Part shown: piece by piece, positions 45,176 through 56,632 of the stretch
How the letters are laid out: every line of letters starts with the position of its first letter
Position numbering within the stretch: the stretch's first letter is position 1
From: Triangularia verruculosa
Lineage: Eukaryota > Ascomycota > Sordariomycetes > Sordariales > Podosporaceae
Length of the DNA stretch: 64,000 bases
Direction: 5' to 3'
Assembly (NCBI GenBank): GCA_033296885.1
Contig: MU864005.1
Span: 36,883 to 100,882 of the forward strand
The notes under the pieces: model-generated
Database searches by the model: none
What the model was told of the DNA's origin: nothing
Seen by the model: only the letters and a program-made list of their open reading frames with translations
Program-made: the position numbers and the translations under genes

Positions 45176-47813
45176 TCAGTCATGTGACAAGTCTCTCTGA
45201 AAAGAGTTACAAAGCTCATCGTCATCGAGCCAGTCAACTCCATCCTGATTCGGATCTTCATCTTCTCCGGATTTCTTCCCATCACCACAGTCCTCGACAG
45301 GTAAATCTGACTCGCTCCCAGAGCCTTCATTCTGATCTTCTGTTCCCTCAATCCCGAAGGCTTGTATGCTGGCCGCACTTGCGTTGGATCTCCGTACCTT
45401 CTCTGTTATAGCGCCCACCATGGCTGATGAAACAGCGGGCAGCGACGAAAACTGAACCGTCTACACCTTCTTTGTTGGCATATTCCTTTGGATTCCGTCA
45501 AGCCACGTCAGAAAGTGAAATGCGTCTTACCTTGAAACGGTCCCCATTGAGAGCAATTTTCTTGTCCTCCCAACCGTTGGCACCAACAGCATGATCCTCA
45601 CCGTTCAGAGTTTCCGCTGGAATCTCAAAAGACGAGACGCCAAAAGAAGCAACGGCAGGTCCTCCTGAAGCACCGCCAAGAGCACCGAGCAGAACCGGAA
45701 CAGCCGTGTTGAGAACAGCTGGGGCAGCCTTCAACACGGCCGGTGCAATCCGCTGCACAGTCTTGAGCAAGCCACCAAAGAAGCTCTCCTGTTCTGCCGA
45801 CCCTGCGCTCTCCCCCAAGATCACACTCTCCCTGAGATCCTTGGGCTCAGCCTCCAAGACGGCCTGCAACGCACACTCGGCAACGACAGCCCTGTGCGCA
45901 AGCAAAGCGGCAGCCTTCTCGTCCGTGATCACCTTGTCGTTGGTAGGGTCCTCCAACAGAGCCTCAGTGCCACCACCAACTTGCTTCTCTTTCTTGGCGA
46001 GAATCTGATCAATCTTCTGCAAGCCAGCCCTGGCAGATGTGAGCAAGACAGGGGAGGCCACCTTCAGGGCTCTCATCAAGAACGGTCCCAAGTTGTCAAA
46101 GAATGCTTCCGACTGGGTCCCTGACTTCAAGACCTTGGCCTCTGTTTTGGCAATGCTTTCCAAGAACTTGTCGGTATGCGTATCACCAGTCAGGTCAGCC
46201 TCCGTCTGGGAGACGGGTACGGGCTTCGAAGCTCCAAACTCGGCCGGCTTGTTGATCAGTCCCTCTGTGACGGCCACTCTCAGACCAGCTTGGCTCAGCA
46301 GTGGCACCATTCTGGGACCAAGCTTAGCTGCATGCTTGGAGGTGAACCCAGTGGCAGTGTACTTGGCCCTCATCTTGTCCACGATCCTCTGAGAGACAGG
46401 CGATCTCTCCATCCTCAGCACAGTCTGCAAGACACTTTCGGCAACGACAGCGCGTTCGGCCACGCCAGCAGCAAGCTTGATTCTCGGCGGGGGTGGCAGG
46501 CCAGACTCCATGTCTGATTCCTGAACAGCCTTGCTGAGCGCACCCATGGCAACACTGCCAATGGCGCTCACTGGTCCGCCCAAGGGTCCAAGCAGTGGCG
46601 AAACCAGGGGCAGGGCAGTCTGGACAACAGGTGCAACAACACGGCCGATGGACTTGAGAACGTCGAGGAATCCCTCGGCCTCACCGGTTGGGCCGTCCAT
46701 GCCAGCCTCGGTGCCTGTCTCACCTGACTCGTTATGGCTTCCCTCCCTCTTGACAGCCGTGACATCCTTGACAGCGGGAGGCAGCTGCTCAAGAGCAGAG
46801 ATGAAGAAGTTGTAATTGTTGCCGTACTCTCCGCCGATGACGCTTGCCGAGTTGCGCGCCTCACCTCCGTAGCAATGCGTACCGATGACGACAAGTTGTC
46901 CTTTGTCCGGAGCAGCATCCCACTTGCGGATAACGGGGGCACCAGATTGTCCTATTTCTCAAATGTCAGCCTTGGCAGGGGTGATTACATGTAGAAAAGA
47001 CCGGGCCTCACCCTTGAAGGTAGAGATCCTGTACTGCAGCATGTTCCCCGCCCCCTTCGCAAGATCATAATCCACCGTCTCAAACAGCTCGTACATCTGC
47101 GCCCCCTTTTCCTTGTTCAGATACTTGTCACCAGGGTATCCCACCACCCCCAGCAACGCCCCCTTTTCCCGCATAGGTGTCTCCTGGATCACAAAGTTGC
47201 GCAGCGTGCTGCCACTGTCGTGGGCACGGACTCTGCCTTCGAATGGGCGATCAACCTTGACAAAAGCAACGTCATACCTGCGATCACCGGTGGTGACCCA
47301 CTGCGCCGTCGTGACGGTCGAGAGAGCGCGGCGGGCCTGCACGGTGCTGTTGGGGCGGGCGACGCTGTCAAGGCCGCAGTAGCCGATGTAGCACTTCATC
47401 TGGACAACACGGCCGAGACCGCTCTGCTGGGCACCACCGCCGCCGGTGCGGTCGTAAACGCAGTGACCAGCCGTGACAAAGACGTTGGGGGAGATGAGAT
47501 AGCCGATTCCGATGGCCCAGCGCTTGTCATCCTTGGTCTGCCCTTCGTAGCGCATGACAATCTTGACGATGGCTGGGAAGTATGTCAGCAGGCAAGAAGA
47601 GGAACAAAAGAAGGAGGACTAACAGCGGTATTTGCCGCCATCGGCGTAATCAGTCTCGTCAACGGGAGTGCGGTTGTCGGGCTCGAAGACGGCCTCGCTG
47701 TAGCCTCCGATGGTGAAGGTGGACTCGGCGGGAGACATGTCCTCGGGGTTGGTCAGGTTCCAGTAGGCTCCAGCAACAGCTGGGTCCTTGAGGATGTTTT
47801 CTAGGGTGGTCAT
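45176..47813 (-). CDS. Cytoplasmic V8-like (S1B) serine protease with repeated hydrophobic C-terminal modules
   Basis: Four exons (47813-47624, 47572-47012, 46951-45531, 45460-45176) join in frame to about 818 residues. The protease domain (about 60-310) has the triad in FVTAGHCVYD (His about 100), RRYDVAFVK (Asp about 164) and FKGQSGAP (Ser about 253, completed across intron 2), as in glutamyl-endopeptidase-like S1 proteases. There is no signal peptide, so it probably acts inside the cell. The C-terminal half repeats a unit: a hydrophobic amphipathic stretch starting with two aromatic or bulky residues (FLDVLKSIGRVVAPVV, FFDNLGPFLMRALKVASPVL, FFGGLLKTVQRIAPAVLKAA), and twice a following helix (ERAVVAESVLQTVL, HRAVVAECALQAVL). 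A last acidic tail is DWLDDDELCNSF. Function is unknown; a regulated cell-death or defence role is only a guess. Confidence 0.82.
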
Positions 47814-48682
47814 GATGACAATGCGAGACTTCGAATGGGCCTAATTGAGGTAGAGATGTGATGATTTTGTGTTTGCTCTGATTGTGTTGCTGCTGAAGAT
47901 GACAAAAGCCAACTCTCGTCGGCGAGGAAGCCATCTTTATGTCCTTTTCCTTATCATCCTTTTTCCTTCTCTGTCCCTTCGTTGATGTCCCGCTCCTGAT
48001 CAGTGCGGTGTCAAACATGCGAAGGGATCCGAGTATAACAGTTGTGGTGCGCTTGAGACATTGGAAGCCGTGGCTAGCTGCTCTTGGCTCAACCATGTCC
48101 CCCCAAGTGTATCTGAGAGTTCACCGACATTGAAACCAACGGTAGGACCATGAATTCTATGCTTATCGTTGTTGATCAGCATGGATCGATACTACTCTGG
48201 TTCAGCGAGGGTAAGCTAATATCAGCAGAAGAAAATCGTGGCTGACTGGGGGGCGGCCGACTCGGTTCAGTGAGGTAGGAATGGCCACCCTCTGCTGTTG
48301 CATTTCAGCTGCCGGTAAGTACAGCGGTAAGCTTATTCGAGCCTTATCGTAGGGCTGTGAACTGGACGGTCACCACGGCAGTTGCATCAAGGTGTGGCAG
48401 AGACCGAAGCCTATTGGCTCCCCAGCCCTCCTCTCCAGCAACATGTCGGATATCCCGCGTGAAAAGCTTGCTGGGTCGAGTCAAGATGCGACTCCAATGA
48501 GAACTTTGGTCACAATGCCATTGCGAAGATCCCAGAAATCCAGGCCACAAACAAAATACATATTCGTTCCAAGACCAATATTTCGTACATCATCTCGCGC
48601 ATGGGTATCTTTGCTCATATCCATAAACACTTACCGTGCCGCACATCTCAACTCGTATCCGTCTTCCACACCCGCGTCATGG
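47814..48682. other. Tandem intergenic region
   Basis: About 870 bases between the CDF gene (upstream, -) and the protease gene (-). It should hold the protease promoter, including a T/C-rich stretch. No coding frame on either strand is supported. Confidence 0.45.
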
Positions 48683-50201
48683 TCACGTTGCTGCGTGGCC
48701 CGTCGGTCCAAGGGTGGAGTAATCCACTGTCACAAATGCCCTGTCCACCTCCTGCAACCCCTCATAGCAATACTGCAATGTTTCGGCGATATCGTGAGCC
48801 GTGGGCAGTGGCGTCTTCTCGTCCAGCAGTATGTCCAGCTCCACCCACACACCATCACCTGCATGATAGGCCGTGAGGGACTTGAATCCCTCTACGACAG
48901 GCGCAAACCGGAAGGCCAGGTACATCAGCTTCTTTTGTAGGGCATTTCCCACATTGCTTCCAGTCAGTCTGCTCACATTGCGCATACACGTCTCCGCCCA
49001 GTCGATGATGACATAGACGGCCAAGAGCGAAGCGCCAACAGGATCAAGCCACCAGATATCTGCATGAACCCCCACCAGCGGGAAGAGTAATGAAGCGATG
49101 TTGAAGTAGACGTCCGTCTTGCAGTCCTGGACAAGCGCCTGGACTTGCGTTGTTTTGACGTGGCGACATGCGAAACCAATCAGACCTTTGATAACGGCAT
49201 TGGAGGCCATGGCGGCGATAGCAACGGCTGGAAGGGGAGCAACCTCCCTGCTACCCCCTGGGAGCAGCTTCGTAACAGACTCTTGTAGAATCTGAACAAA
49301 GGAAACCACCATGATGACGCTGAAGACCAAAATTCCAATCGGCTCCAACCGCCGTCGCCCCACTGGGTACTTCATTTGCAGGGCCTCTAGCCGCCAGGCA
49401 ACGAGCCGATTTGTTCCATAGACGATGAGCGTGCAGAACAAGTCGAGCGCTGAGTCGGCGGTACTCGCGGCCAGAGAAAGGGACGGGCTGAACTTTAAGC
49501 TGACCAACTTGGCAGCAAGCATGAATATGTTGGCCAGGAGATTGATATTGATGGCCCGACGGGCATGCTTTTCCTCCCGGGCACGCTTCTCGCGGTGTTC
49601 GGCAGGGAGGAAACAGTCAATGGCGCCGCGGGAGTCTTTGAGAGGCATCCTTCTTTCGGGTATACCATCGCCATCAGCATCGGGGTTCTGCGTTAACGGT
49701 GGGCGGTCTGTTAGCTTGCCTCGGTTTTTTGGTTCTTCATCAGCCCAGATGGGCGCTTACCATGCTGTCGATGACATCGTCGGCAACGGCGTAGACAAGC
49801 GCATCCACTTCCAGCCACGCGTCCAGAGTATCATTCTGAGCTTCATAAAAGGTCCGTATCTTGTTACTCTTGATCTTTCTCAGTTCCGCATCCGACCTCC
49901 GGCACTTTTTGCCCATCTCGCCAAGGTCGAACCCCCGCATGCCGTCAAGGACCCTACGCTTGAGGTCGTTGCGGCGACGCTCGGCGGCCAGCAGTGCTGC
50001 TTCATCCTTGAACCCCGTGTCCCGTGTTATTCTCGATCGGTCAGTGTGTCGGCTTTCAGGAGACTCTTCTCGTGGAAGAGAAGCTTCTTCGTCGTCGTCT
50101 CGGTAGCCACGGGCTTGGGAGGGTCGTCGTCGTGGAATGGCGGGCCAGCTCTTGTGGTTCTCCGCGGCCCAATTGATAGCGCGTGGGCGTCTTCCAACCA
50201 T
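48683..50201 (-). CDS. Cation diffusion facilitator (CDF) metal transporter
   Basis: Two exons, 50201-49761 and 49687-48683, join in frame (GTAAGC donor, AACGCAG acceptor) to about 481 residues. A soluble N-terminal part of about 170 residues, charged and rich in Arg (ERRRNDLKRRVLDGMRGFDLG, IRTFYEAQNDTLDAWLEVD), precedes the transporter. About six membrane helices follow, with the metal-site patterns STADSALDLFC in helix 2 and QDCKTDVYFN in helix 5. A cytoplasmic domain (VWVELDILLDEKTPLPTAHDIAE) ends the protein. This resembles the fungal CDF group assigned to Mn2+ or Zn2+ export into vesicles or out of the cell; the metal is not certain. The start was placed at the first ATG in the open frame. 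Confidence 0.92.
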
Positions 50202-50806
50202 GCTAAAGGTTGAAAGGTGTCGGTTGTATATATACGGAGGGGATCTTGGAGATCGTCTTGGCGAGTGACTGCTACCTTGAGCTTTTGGGGCGGCCTGGTG
50301 CTCCTTGTTTGCCAATGACAATGACCATGTGCTATGACGTCATCCAATAATCTCCAGGCGCCCCACACAAACAATTGAGTCTTCTTGGCATCAGCCTTGG
50401 GGCTCCGGGTCCATCCCCTGAACGCCTCGCTTGTCTACTTCTATTTGCTGACAAACATTTCTTCGTCTGAGGTCTCATGAGAGCGAGGGATTTCTGCCCG
50501 AGACCCTAGGGATGTGGACCTAAGCCATCTCCTTCATCGTTGACAGTAGACCCAAATGGTTCCCCCTCTGGAACTCGTGCCAACTATTTTCGGTCCCAGG
50601 CCTTGGCATTGCCGGATGCACACCGGCCACAGTATCTATCGTCAGGGACGACTCGCCGGTCATAAAGACTCGATTCAGACCGAAAAAGCGATGAACGCGT
50701 GCCTTGTCGCGGTCATGTCGTCGTGTTCTCTTTTCTCTTCCTATCCTCTCTTCTGGTCATACCGGCCCTTGCTTTCTTTCCCTGACAGTCCCCCCCAGCA
50801 GTCAGC
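50202..50806. other. Divergent promoter region
   Basis: About 600 bases between the CDF gene (-) and the secreted protein gene (+). The - strand has TATATATACAACC about 20-30 bases before the CDF ATG. The + side ends in a C/T-rich leader (TCTTTTCTCTTCCTATCCTCTC). No gene was seen. Confidence 0.45.
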
Positions 50807-51395
50807 ATGAAGTTCCCATCACTCGCCCTCCTGCTCACCAGCACCGTTCTCGCTTCCGTCGAGATAACCACCAACCCAGACGGCACCATTGAGGCTTGGA
50901 ATACACCCGAGAATGACGCACCGGCATACAGCTTCCTTGAAAACCAAAACACTTTTGGAGTCGCCAACAATGCCGCCGCAAACTGCTGCTTCAAGGGCAA
51001 CAGGTGCTACCGCGCCGTCGAGAGAGCCGGGGACGAGTTCAGCAAAGAATTCTGCAAAGAGTACACCAAGACTGTGTTGAAAGAGCCAGCAGCCATGGGG
51101 CGCTTCCAAAAGGACTGCTGGAACAAGCCTCAAAAGTTGAGCTCGGCTTGTTCTTGTTACGCTCCGGTAGGCCTCTTTTCCCAGCAACAAATGTGACGGT
51201 AGCAATGCAGCTGACACCAACGTCTTGTTGGTTTTGCAGACCCCGACTCTACCGCCAACCGAGCTAACATGCGGGCCACTAGGATCACCGTGTACGATTG
51301 ACAACTTTGTGACGGCGTGCTGCAAAAACGCCGATGGGTCAGTGGGCTGTTACTTTCTAGGAGGGGACCCTCAAGATGGAATTTGTTTTATGTAA
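50807..51395 (+). CDS. Small secreted cysteine-rich protein
   Basis: Two exons, 50807-51166 and 51240-51395, join in frame (GTAGGC donor, TTGCAG acceptor) to about 171 residues. A signal peptide (MKFPSLALLLTSTVLA) leads to a mature part with 13 cysteines: CCFKGNRC, FCKEY, DCWN, ACSCYAP, then after the intron TCGPLGSPC, ACCKN, GCYF and ICFM. That density implies a compact disulfide-bonded extracellular protein, possibly effector-like or antimicrobial. No known domain was recognised. A second secreted-protein gene converges on it about 360 bases away. Confidence 0.8.
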
Positions 51396-51753
51396 AGCCC
51401 TGATCACATTTTGTCAACATGGCTGCGAGTCCGTAGGGAATTTGTACATGGTATGATGGTATCGGAAGATGGAGATATAGAAGGCGGCTTTGTAACACAA
51501 GCTAGGTATCCCGGTAACGTCGGGAACTCGAGGCTCAAGTGAGGATTCAATCATGGAGCATCAGGAGGTGTCTTGGATGTCCGGGTGCGTCAACAGCAAG
51601 TCAGTCAAAGTGCACACACGAATCATTGTGAGCTTAAAGATCTCTCTTCATTGCAGATAGCCTCCATCTATCCACCATAGATCAATGTGGTACATTATGA
51701 CCAGTCATTATTACAGCCAAGTCCTGCTCCAGATTCCACATTCCACCTTCTGT
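51396..51753. other. Convergent 3' spacer
   Basis: About 360 bases between two converging secreted-protein genes, presumably their 3' UTRs. Nothing else was recognised. Confidence 0.4.
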
Positions 51754-52511
51754 TCAACAATCTTGATTGGGCTTCGCTGCAATGACACTGAACCCAAGCT
51801 CATCGTTCTGTGTGCCGCGGGTCCACACATTGTAATGGGCCGATTCCCGTGTGGTGTAGTGGCATCCGGTCATTACTGCCCTTGCATACTTGGCGAAATC
51901 CTGGCAGAGCGTCTTGTAGGGATAAGGGTTGTGATTGCACCACATGATGGCGCTGTTGTAGCTGCAGCTGATTTGTCCGCAGTTGTTTGGGCCAGGTCCA
52001 TTGTTGCACCAGCCGGGTACGCTCTGGAGGTAATTGACGCCCTCGTTGATGTGGACGGAATCAGCGTCACCTGCCCCTCCCTCCCAACACTTGAGCAGCT
52101 GTGGAAATCAGTCAGCTATCTGCCAGACATTTGCAGGTGAGAGAGGAGAAGCATACTGAAGGGGTGGGTATATCGGTGCTGTCGTCACTGCTGTGCAGAT
52201 CGGCTGTGGCGGCATCTTGGTCGATAGAGCGGGGAGCAGATGCCCAAGTGAAACCTGGATAAACTGCAGCAATGCTCTGCTCAATGGCATAGAGAGAGGG
52301 GCCGCTGAAATTGACCATGGGGCCATTCTCGACGACTTGGCCGGTCCAAGTGATATCGGAGATCGTCATTCCATCGAAAGAAGCGGGGATGGCCTATTGA
52401 CGGATGGTCAGTGGTTTGGAATGCACAGTCAGGCACAAGTCAAGGAGCACAACTTACATGGACTGAAACCGCAGCCAGTAGCATTCCGCTAACAAGAGAG
52501 GTGAGCATCAT
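51754..52511 (-). CDS. Secreted protein with WCN/SCSYNSAI cysteine motif
   Basis: Three exons (52511-52458, 52393-52157, 52098-51754) join in frame to about 211 residues, all with canonical splice ends. A signal peptide (MMLTSLVSGMLLAAVSVHA) precedes a domain containing LKCWEGGAGDADSVHINEG, NNGPGPNNCGQISCSYNSAI, MWCNHNPYPYKTLCQDFAKY and MTGCHYTTRES. I recall similar cysteine-containing secreted proteins in many ascomycetes without a known activity; some are counted as candidate effectors. Eight or nine cysteines probably form disulfides. Confidence 0.8.
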
Positions 52512-53096
52512 GGTGGGCTTAGAAAATGCCGTGTGTAATTGATGGTTTGATTGTTCGTTGCGAAACCTGGAAGTCAAGAAAGAGACGGGGGTGGAAGGAG
52601 TTCAAAGCCAAGGGACCGGGAATGAGTGCCCGTCAAAGCCTTCCCCCCACCCCCACCCCCTCACCATTGGAAGCAGCGGAAGGAAGGAGCGACGCGTTAC
52701 TCTAACTGGGAATGGTTGAAGGGCCATGGATCCGATCATCTGACGTCGGGCCGTGCCTTCCTGACAATGCTGCCACCGATCGGGTGCGCAACGTGTCTGG
52801 TCTGTGGTGGACTGGCATCAGATGATTTGTAGCATGGCATGGAAGGGACCTCAAAGATAAAAGTCAAGTGTTACAAAGAGAGAGACTGCAATGTATGAAA
52901 TCATTCCAGTTGCTTCATTGTTGCGTCGCGCTATGGGCCGGCTACCTATCCGTGATGATTTCCTCTCCACAGAAAACCCTGAAATCCATCTCAAATTCGA
53001 CCGAGGTTTCCATCCAGCAAGTCGTCCATGTGCCTGTGTAAAATCAAAACTCCGAAGTATGCTATGCTGTGTTCATGTGTGGGTGCTCAAGAAGAC
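52512..53096. other. Intergenic region
   Basis: About 585 bases between the secreted-protein promoter and the 3' end of the charged nuclear protein gene. A C-rich tract (CCCCCCACCCCCACCCCC, about 52,642-52,660) is present. No gene was seen. Confidence 0.4.
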
Positions 53097-53929
53097 CTAG
53101 ATGATGCCCTCATCATCGTCGCAGTCCTCCTCCTCCTTGATGGCCTTGACACCAGCGGCCGCGATTTTCTCTAGCTCCGCGACGTCATCCGGGTTGATCA
53201 GCTCCTCAACATCCTCATCGTCGCTCTTGACGGGGGCGAACTTGGCCTCAGACATGGTGACATCCACCTCAGAGCTGTCCTCTTCCTCGTCAACGGCAGC
53301 GGCAGCCTTCTCAGCGGCAGCCTTGGCAGCTTCAGCTTTGGCCTTGGCAGCAGCACGACCACGGAGAGCCTTCTTGGGAGTGGGAGTGATAAGATCGATC
53401 GGAGCATCCTCGCCGCCCTCGGCCTTGGGAGTGGCGGCAGCCTTGGGCTTTCTGCCACGAGCTTTCTTGGTGGGGGTGGGTGACTCGAGGGCATCGACTT
53501 CGCCATCAGCATCGCCCTCAGCCATGACAGCAGCAGAACGCTTGCCCTTGGCAGGAGTCTTCGCGGCAGCCTTGGCCGGAGTCTTCGAGGTAGTCGCGGT
53601 GCTCTCCTCGGCAGCGGCGGCAGCTCTCTCAGGATTGGCCGCCTTGTCCTTGGCATCGATGGCGAGAATCTTCTTCTTCAGAGCGCCCCAAGCATTGGAG
53701 GCGGAGCGAACATTGGTAAGACCCATACGGCCAGCGACGGCAGGGTAGTCAATCTGAAGAAAAAAAGAAAGCGTCAGGCAATCATGCGATTGAAGCACGT
53801 TTTGGTCGGAAGAAAACCTACCGCTAGAGAGGTGATGTCGCTGTGAAGCAGCACAAACATCATGAGGCGCTGTTCACGCTCACTGAAGCCCTCGGGGGCA
53901 GCGGGCTGGGTAGACTTGTTGTCAGACAT
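53097..53929 (-). CDS. Charged Ala/Lys-rich nuclear protein with Myb/SANT-like N-terminus
   Basis: Two exons, 53929-53822 and 53753-53097, join in frame (GTAGGT donor, TTCTTCAG acceptor) to about 254 residues. The N-terminal 70 residues (EREQRLMMFVLLHSDITSLA, then IDYPAVAGRMGLTNVRSASN and WGALKKKI) form a small helical domain of the Myb/SANT-like kind often annotated in ascomycetes. The rest is low-complexity: KTPAKAAAKTPAKGKR-type basic stretches as in linker histones, a KKARGRKPK AT-hook-like motif, an Ala/Lys/Glu helix and a very acidic end (EEEDCDDDEGII). It is likely chromatin-associated; the exact role is unknown. Confidence 0.75.
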
Positions 53930-55190
53930 GGCGAATAATTGGTTGTGTCGGGAGTCAATGAAAACTTGTTTTTGGTGAGAATAGAGTCGAGGTAGCTGTT
54001 TGGGAAAAAGAAGTGTCAGCTTGATGAGTCGTTCTGCAGAGCACGGCTCATTGAGAATGATGGGATGGCGGTTTGGATCGAAAGAACGCAGTTGGGAAAA
54101 CAAAAGGAAGACGTGGGGCAGCGCCTTGCTCTCCATCCTTGGCACCCTGGGAACTATACTCGTGGTAAAGAAGATGATGGCCGATGAATCTTCAAATGAA
54201 GAATGCTGATGACGATGGTGATAGTTGAAAAAGGAAGAAAGAAAAACACTTACAATGTCGCTTGTGAGATGTTCGTCGGAGTCTTGGTGTGTGTCGGGCA
54301 ACAAACTCGGTCGAGGTCGAAGAAAGTGGGATGTACAGTGAAAAAGGAAGAAGGTTGACAGAAGATGTGTGAAGAAAGGAATGTATGGACACCAGGGCTG
54401 CATCAAATCGGTGGGATGCAAAATGAGGGCAGTGTGCAAGACTCTGGGAGCTCTGTGATTGGCTGGGATGGGGGAGAGCAGGGTTGACAATGGCAGGTGA
54501 ATGGGACGACGGCGTGATCAATGGGATGAATCAGTACTCCAATGAGAGACGAGATAAGGTCAGACCAAAGCCGAGTACCTTAGATTTGAAAGCCCAGGTC
54601 TTGTGTCCTGCGATTTCTTCCCAGTGCTATTCCGTGAATAAAACTGGCACTGCAAGACGGGAATACAGTATTGAAAGAGAGCTCATAGGCCTTAAAGGAT
54701 AGTCAAAAGACCTTGGTAAATGTCAAAAATACCTTGAAATATACCTTTAACGTGTTAAATGATAGTAATAAGCCCTTAGAAGATCGTTGATAGGCGTTTT
54801 CGACCATTTGAAAGGTGTGACTCTGCCTTTCGTACCAATTATCTTGTCTATGGCGTGCCACTTAACGCGGCGCGCTACTTAGGTATCTACGGCCCTATGT
54901 CAGTATCTACTAGAGAGAGCTCCAAGTTAAACATCTGGCCAATGTCTCTCGTCCATCTAAGACCATCAACCCGAAGATAACAGGTGTCTTTGAATTCAGA
55001 TCATTGGATGCCATTCCCATTGGGTCCCTGCGGCAATTCAACTAGGAAACAAGAGTACCACAAGACAGAGCAAATCACGTCTCAGGAATCAATAAATTAG
55101 GCAGCGGAGAAAATGCCCAAAGAAAATCATCACTACAAATCTAATAGTCTCTTCCCTCAGCTCTGCTCCGTCATAATCAATGATCTCAAA
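53930..55190. other. Intergenic region with dispersed repeat
   Basis: About 1.26 kb. The left part is the promoter and long A/G-rich leader (as read on +) of the nuclear-protein gene. A copy of the dispersed repeat lies at 54,671-54,825. The right part is the 3' side of the O-methyltransferase gene. No gene was supported. Confidence 0.45.
54671..54825 (+). repeat. Diverged dispersed repeat, copy B
   Basis: Gap-free counterpart of 10,621-10,775 (offset 44,050, same orientation, 122 of 155 positions identical by hand count). Differences are a mixture, with many C/T and G/A changes. It lies in non-coding DNA, with no flanking gene in common between the two places. Confidence 0.75.
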
Positions 55191-56632
55191 TCAGTTTGAC
55201 CTCAACCTGCCCTCCACCAAACCACCCGGGACGCCGGGAGCCCTCCAGATCTTGACCAACTCCAGTCCAGCAGCATCAAAGATCTTTCTGAAGCCTTCCT
55301 CGGTTCTCTCCTTGCCGCCCATGGTCATGACAGCATGGTCCATCACTGCGGCCGCGAAATCGGCTTCCCCAACCTTTTGCGGCAAGACCATGTCGCAGAC
55401 CAAGATTCTAGACCGTCCAGTCATGGCAGGGACAATCTGCCTTAGAATCTCCGACGCCACGGCATCGGAGTAGTCGTGCATAATCATGCGGAAGAAGTAT
55501 CCTTTGGCCCCTGTCACGCCATTCAATGTTAGCCTGAGTGCAACCTTCTTCTCAAAAACACAGTGTTTGACACATACCCTTCACAGGTTGCTCCTTCATA
55601 AAGTCGTGCTCCATTGCTACGGCACCCTCGGGCAAATTTTTGGCTGCCAACTCGCAGATGTCCCTTCTCTCTTGGAGCACTGCATTTTTGGGGCTCAGCT
55701 CCGGGTGAGCGGCCAAGATCTTTGACAGGACCACCCCATGTCCACCGCCAACATCAACCAACTCCTTGATGCTTGCAGCATTTTCCTCTGGAGTGTTTTT
55801 CAACACGGAAAAGTCAAAATGGCCCACAGGGGGTACAGCAACGTCGATGCCGGCCAGTCCTTTCTGAAACTGATCCAGCTTCTCAGGATTCTGGGCCATG
55901 ATCTGCCAGACGGACACCCCATCCTGCTTTGCATTCCAGGTGCAGGGGTTGTGGAGGGGGTCATCCGGTTCGCGGGCGGCAGTGAGCTGTCCATGTGCCT
56001 CGAGGTAGTCATCAAAGTTGTAGGCATGCTTGAGGTACTGGTCATACAGGGCAAGGAAGAAATAGCCGGCAGGGGACCCCGAGCGATATACGCGGCTGAA
56101 CTTGCTGTGCGCATAGGCAAGTGTGGTGGGAGAAGGCTGAAGCAGAAAGCCAGTGGCCACGAGGATGCGGGCATCGCGCTCTGCCAATTCGCGGTCAGTC
56201 ACTCGCTGTCAATCTTATTCTGAAAAAGGGGGGGAACATACCTAGCAGAGACTCTTGGGTCCCAGTGGCCTTGGAAAGATCCTCTAGTGAGATGGATCCG
56301 GCCTCAGGGATGGCATCCAGAACTCCAATCTTGATGAACGTCCGGGCAGAAATCAACTCGGCTATCTGAATACAAGACAGGTCATGATTAGCAACTGTGC
56401 CGTGTGTGTGGTGCCATGGAAAAGACAAGAGAACAGCGGAACTCACATTCAATCCATGGTAGGCGGGTGCCTGCTCGGGGGTAATCAGGGCACGCTGAAG
56501 GTCCTTGGCCTTTGCAATGATGTCCGTTCTGGAGAGATGGGCAGCAAGGCTGGCCGAGTCATCGTAGTTGTTGGCAGCTTCGGTCAGCTGCTTGACGAGG
56601 TCCTGGACCTCCTGCTTAGTGGGCAAAGCCAT
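55191..56632 (-). CDS. SAM-dependent O-methyltransferase (COMT-like)
   Basis: Four exons (56632-56447, 56365-56242, 56201-55578, 55510-55191) join in frame to about 417 residues. A helical dimerisation/substrate region (ELISARTFIKIGVLDAIPEAG) comes first. The Rossmann domain has ELVDVGGGHGVVLSKILAAHP as SAM motif I, LPEGAVAMEHDFMKEQPVKG, then FFRMIMHDYSD with the catalytic-base His and ILVCDMVLPQ. This is the fungal secondary-metabolite O-methyltransferase type acting on phenolic OH groups. The second intron is only 40 bases with an unusual GCGAG acceptor, the weakest point of the model. The gene is divergent from a LaeA-like methyltransferase about 1 kb away. Confidence 0.9.
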
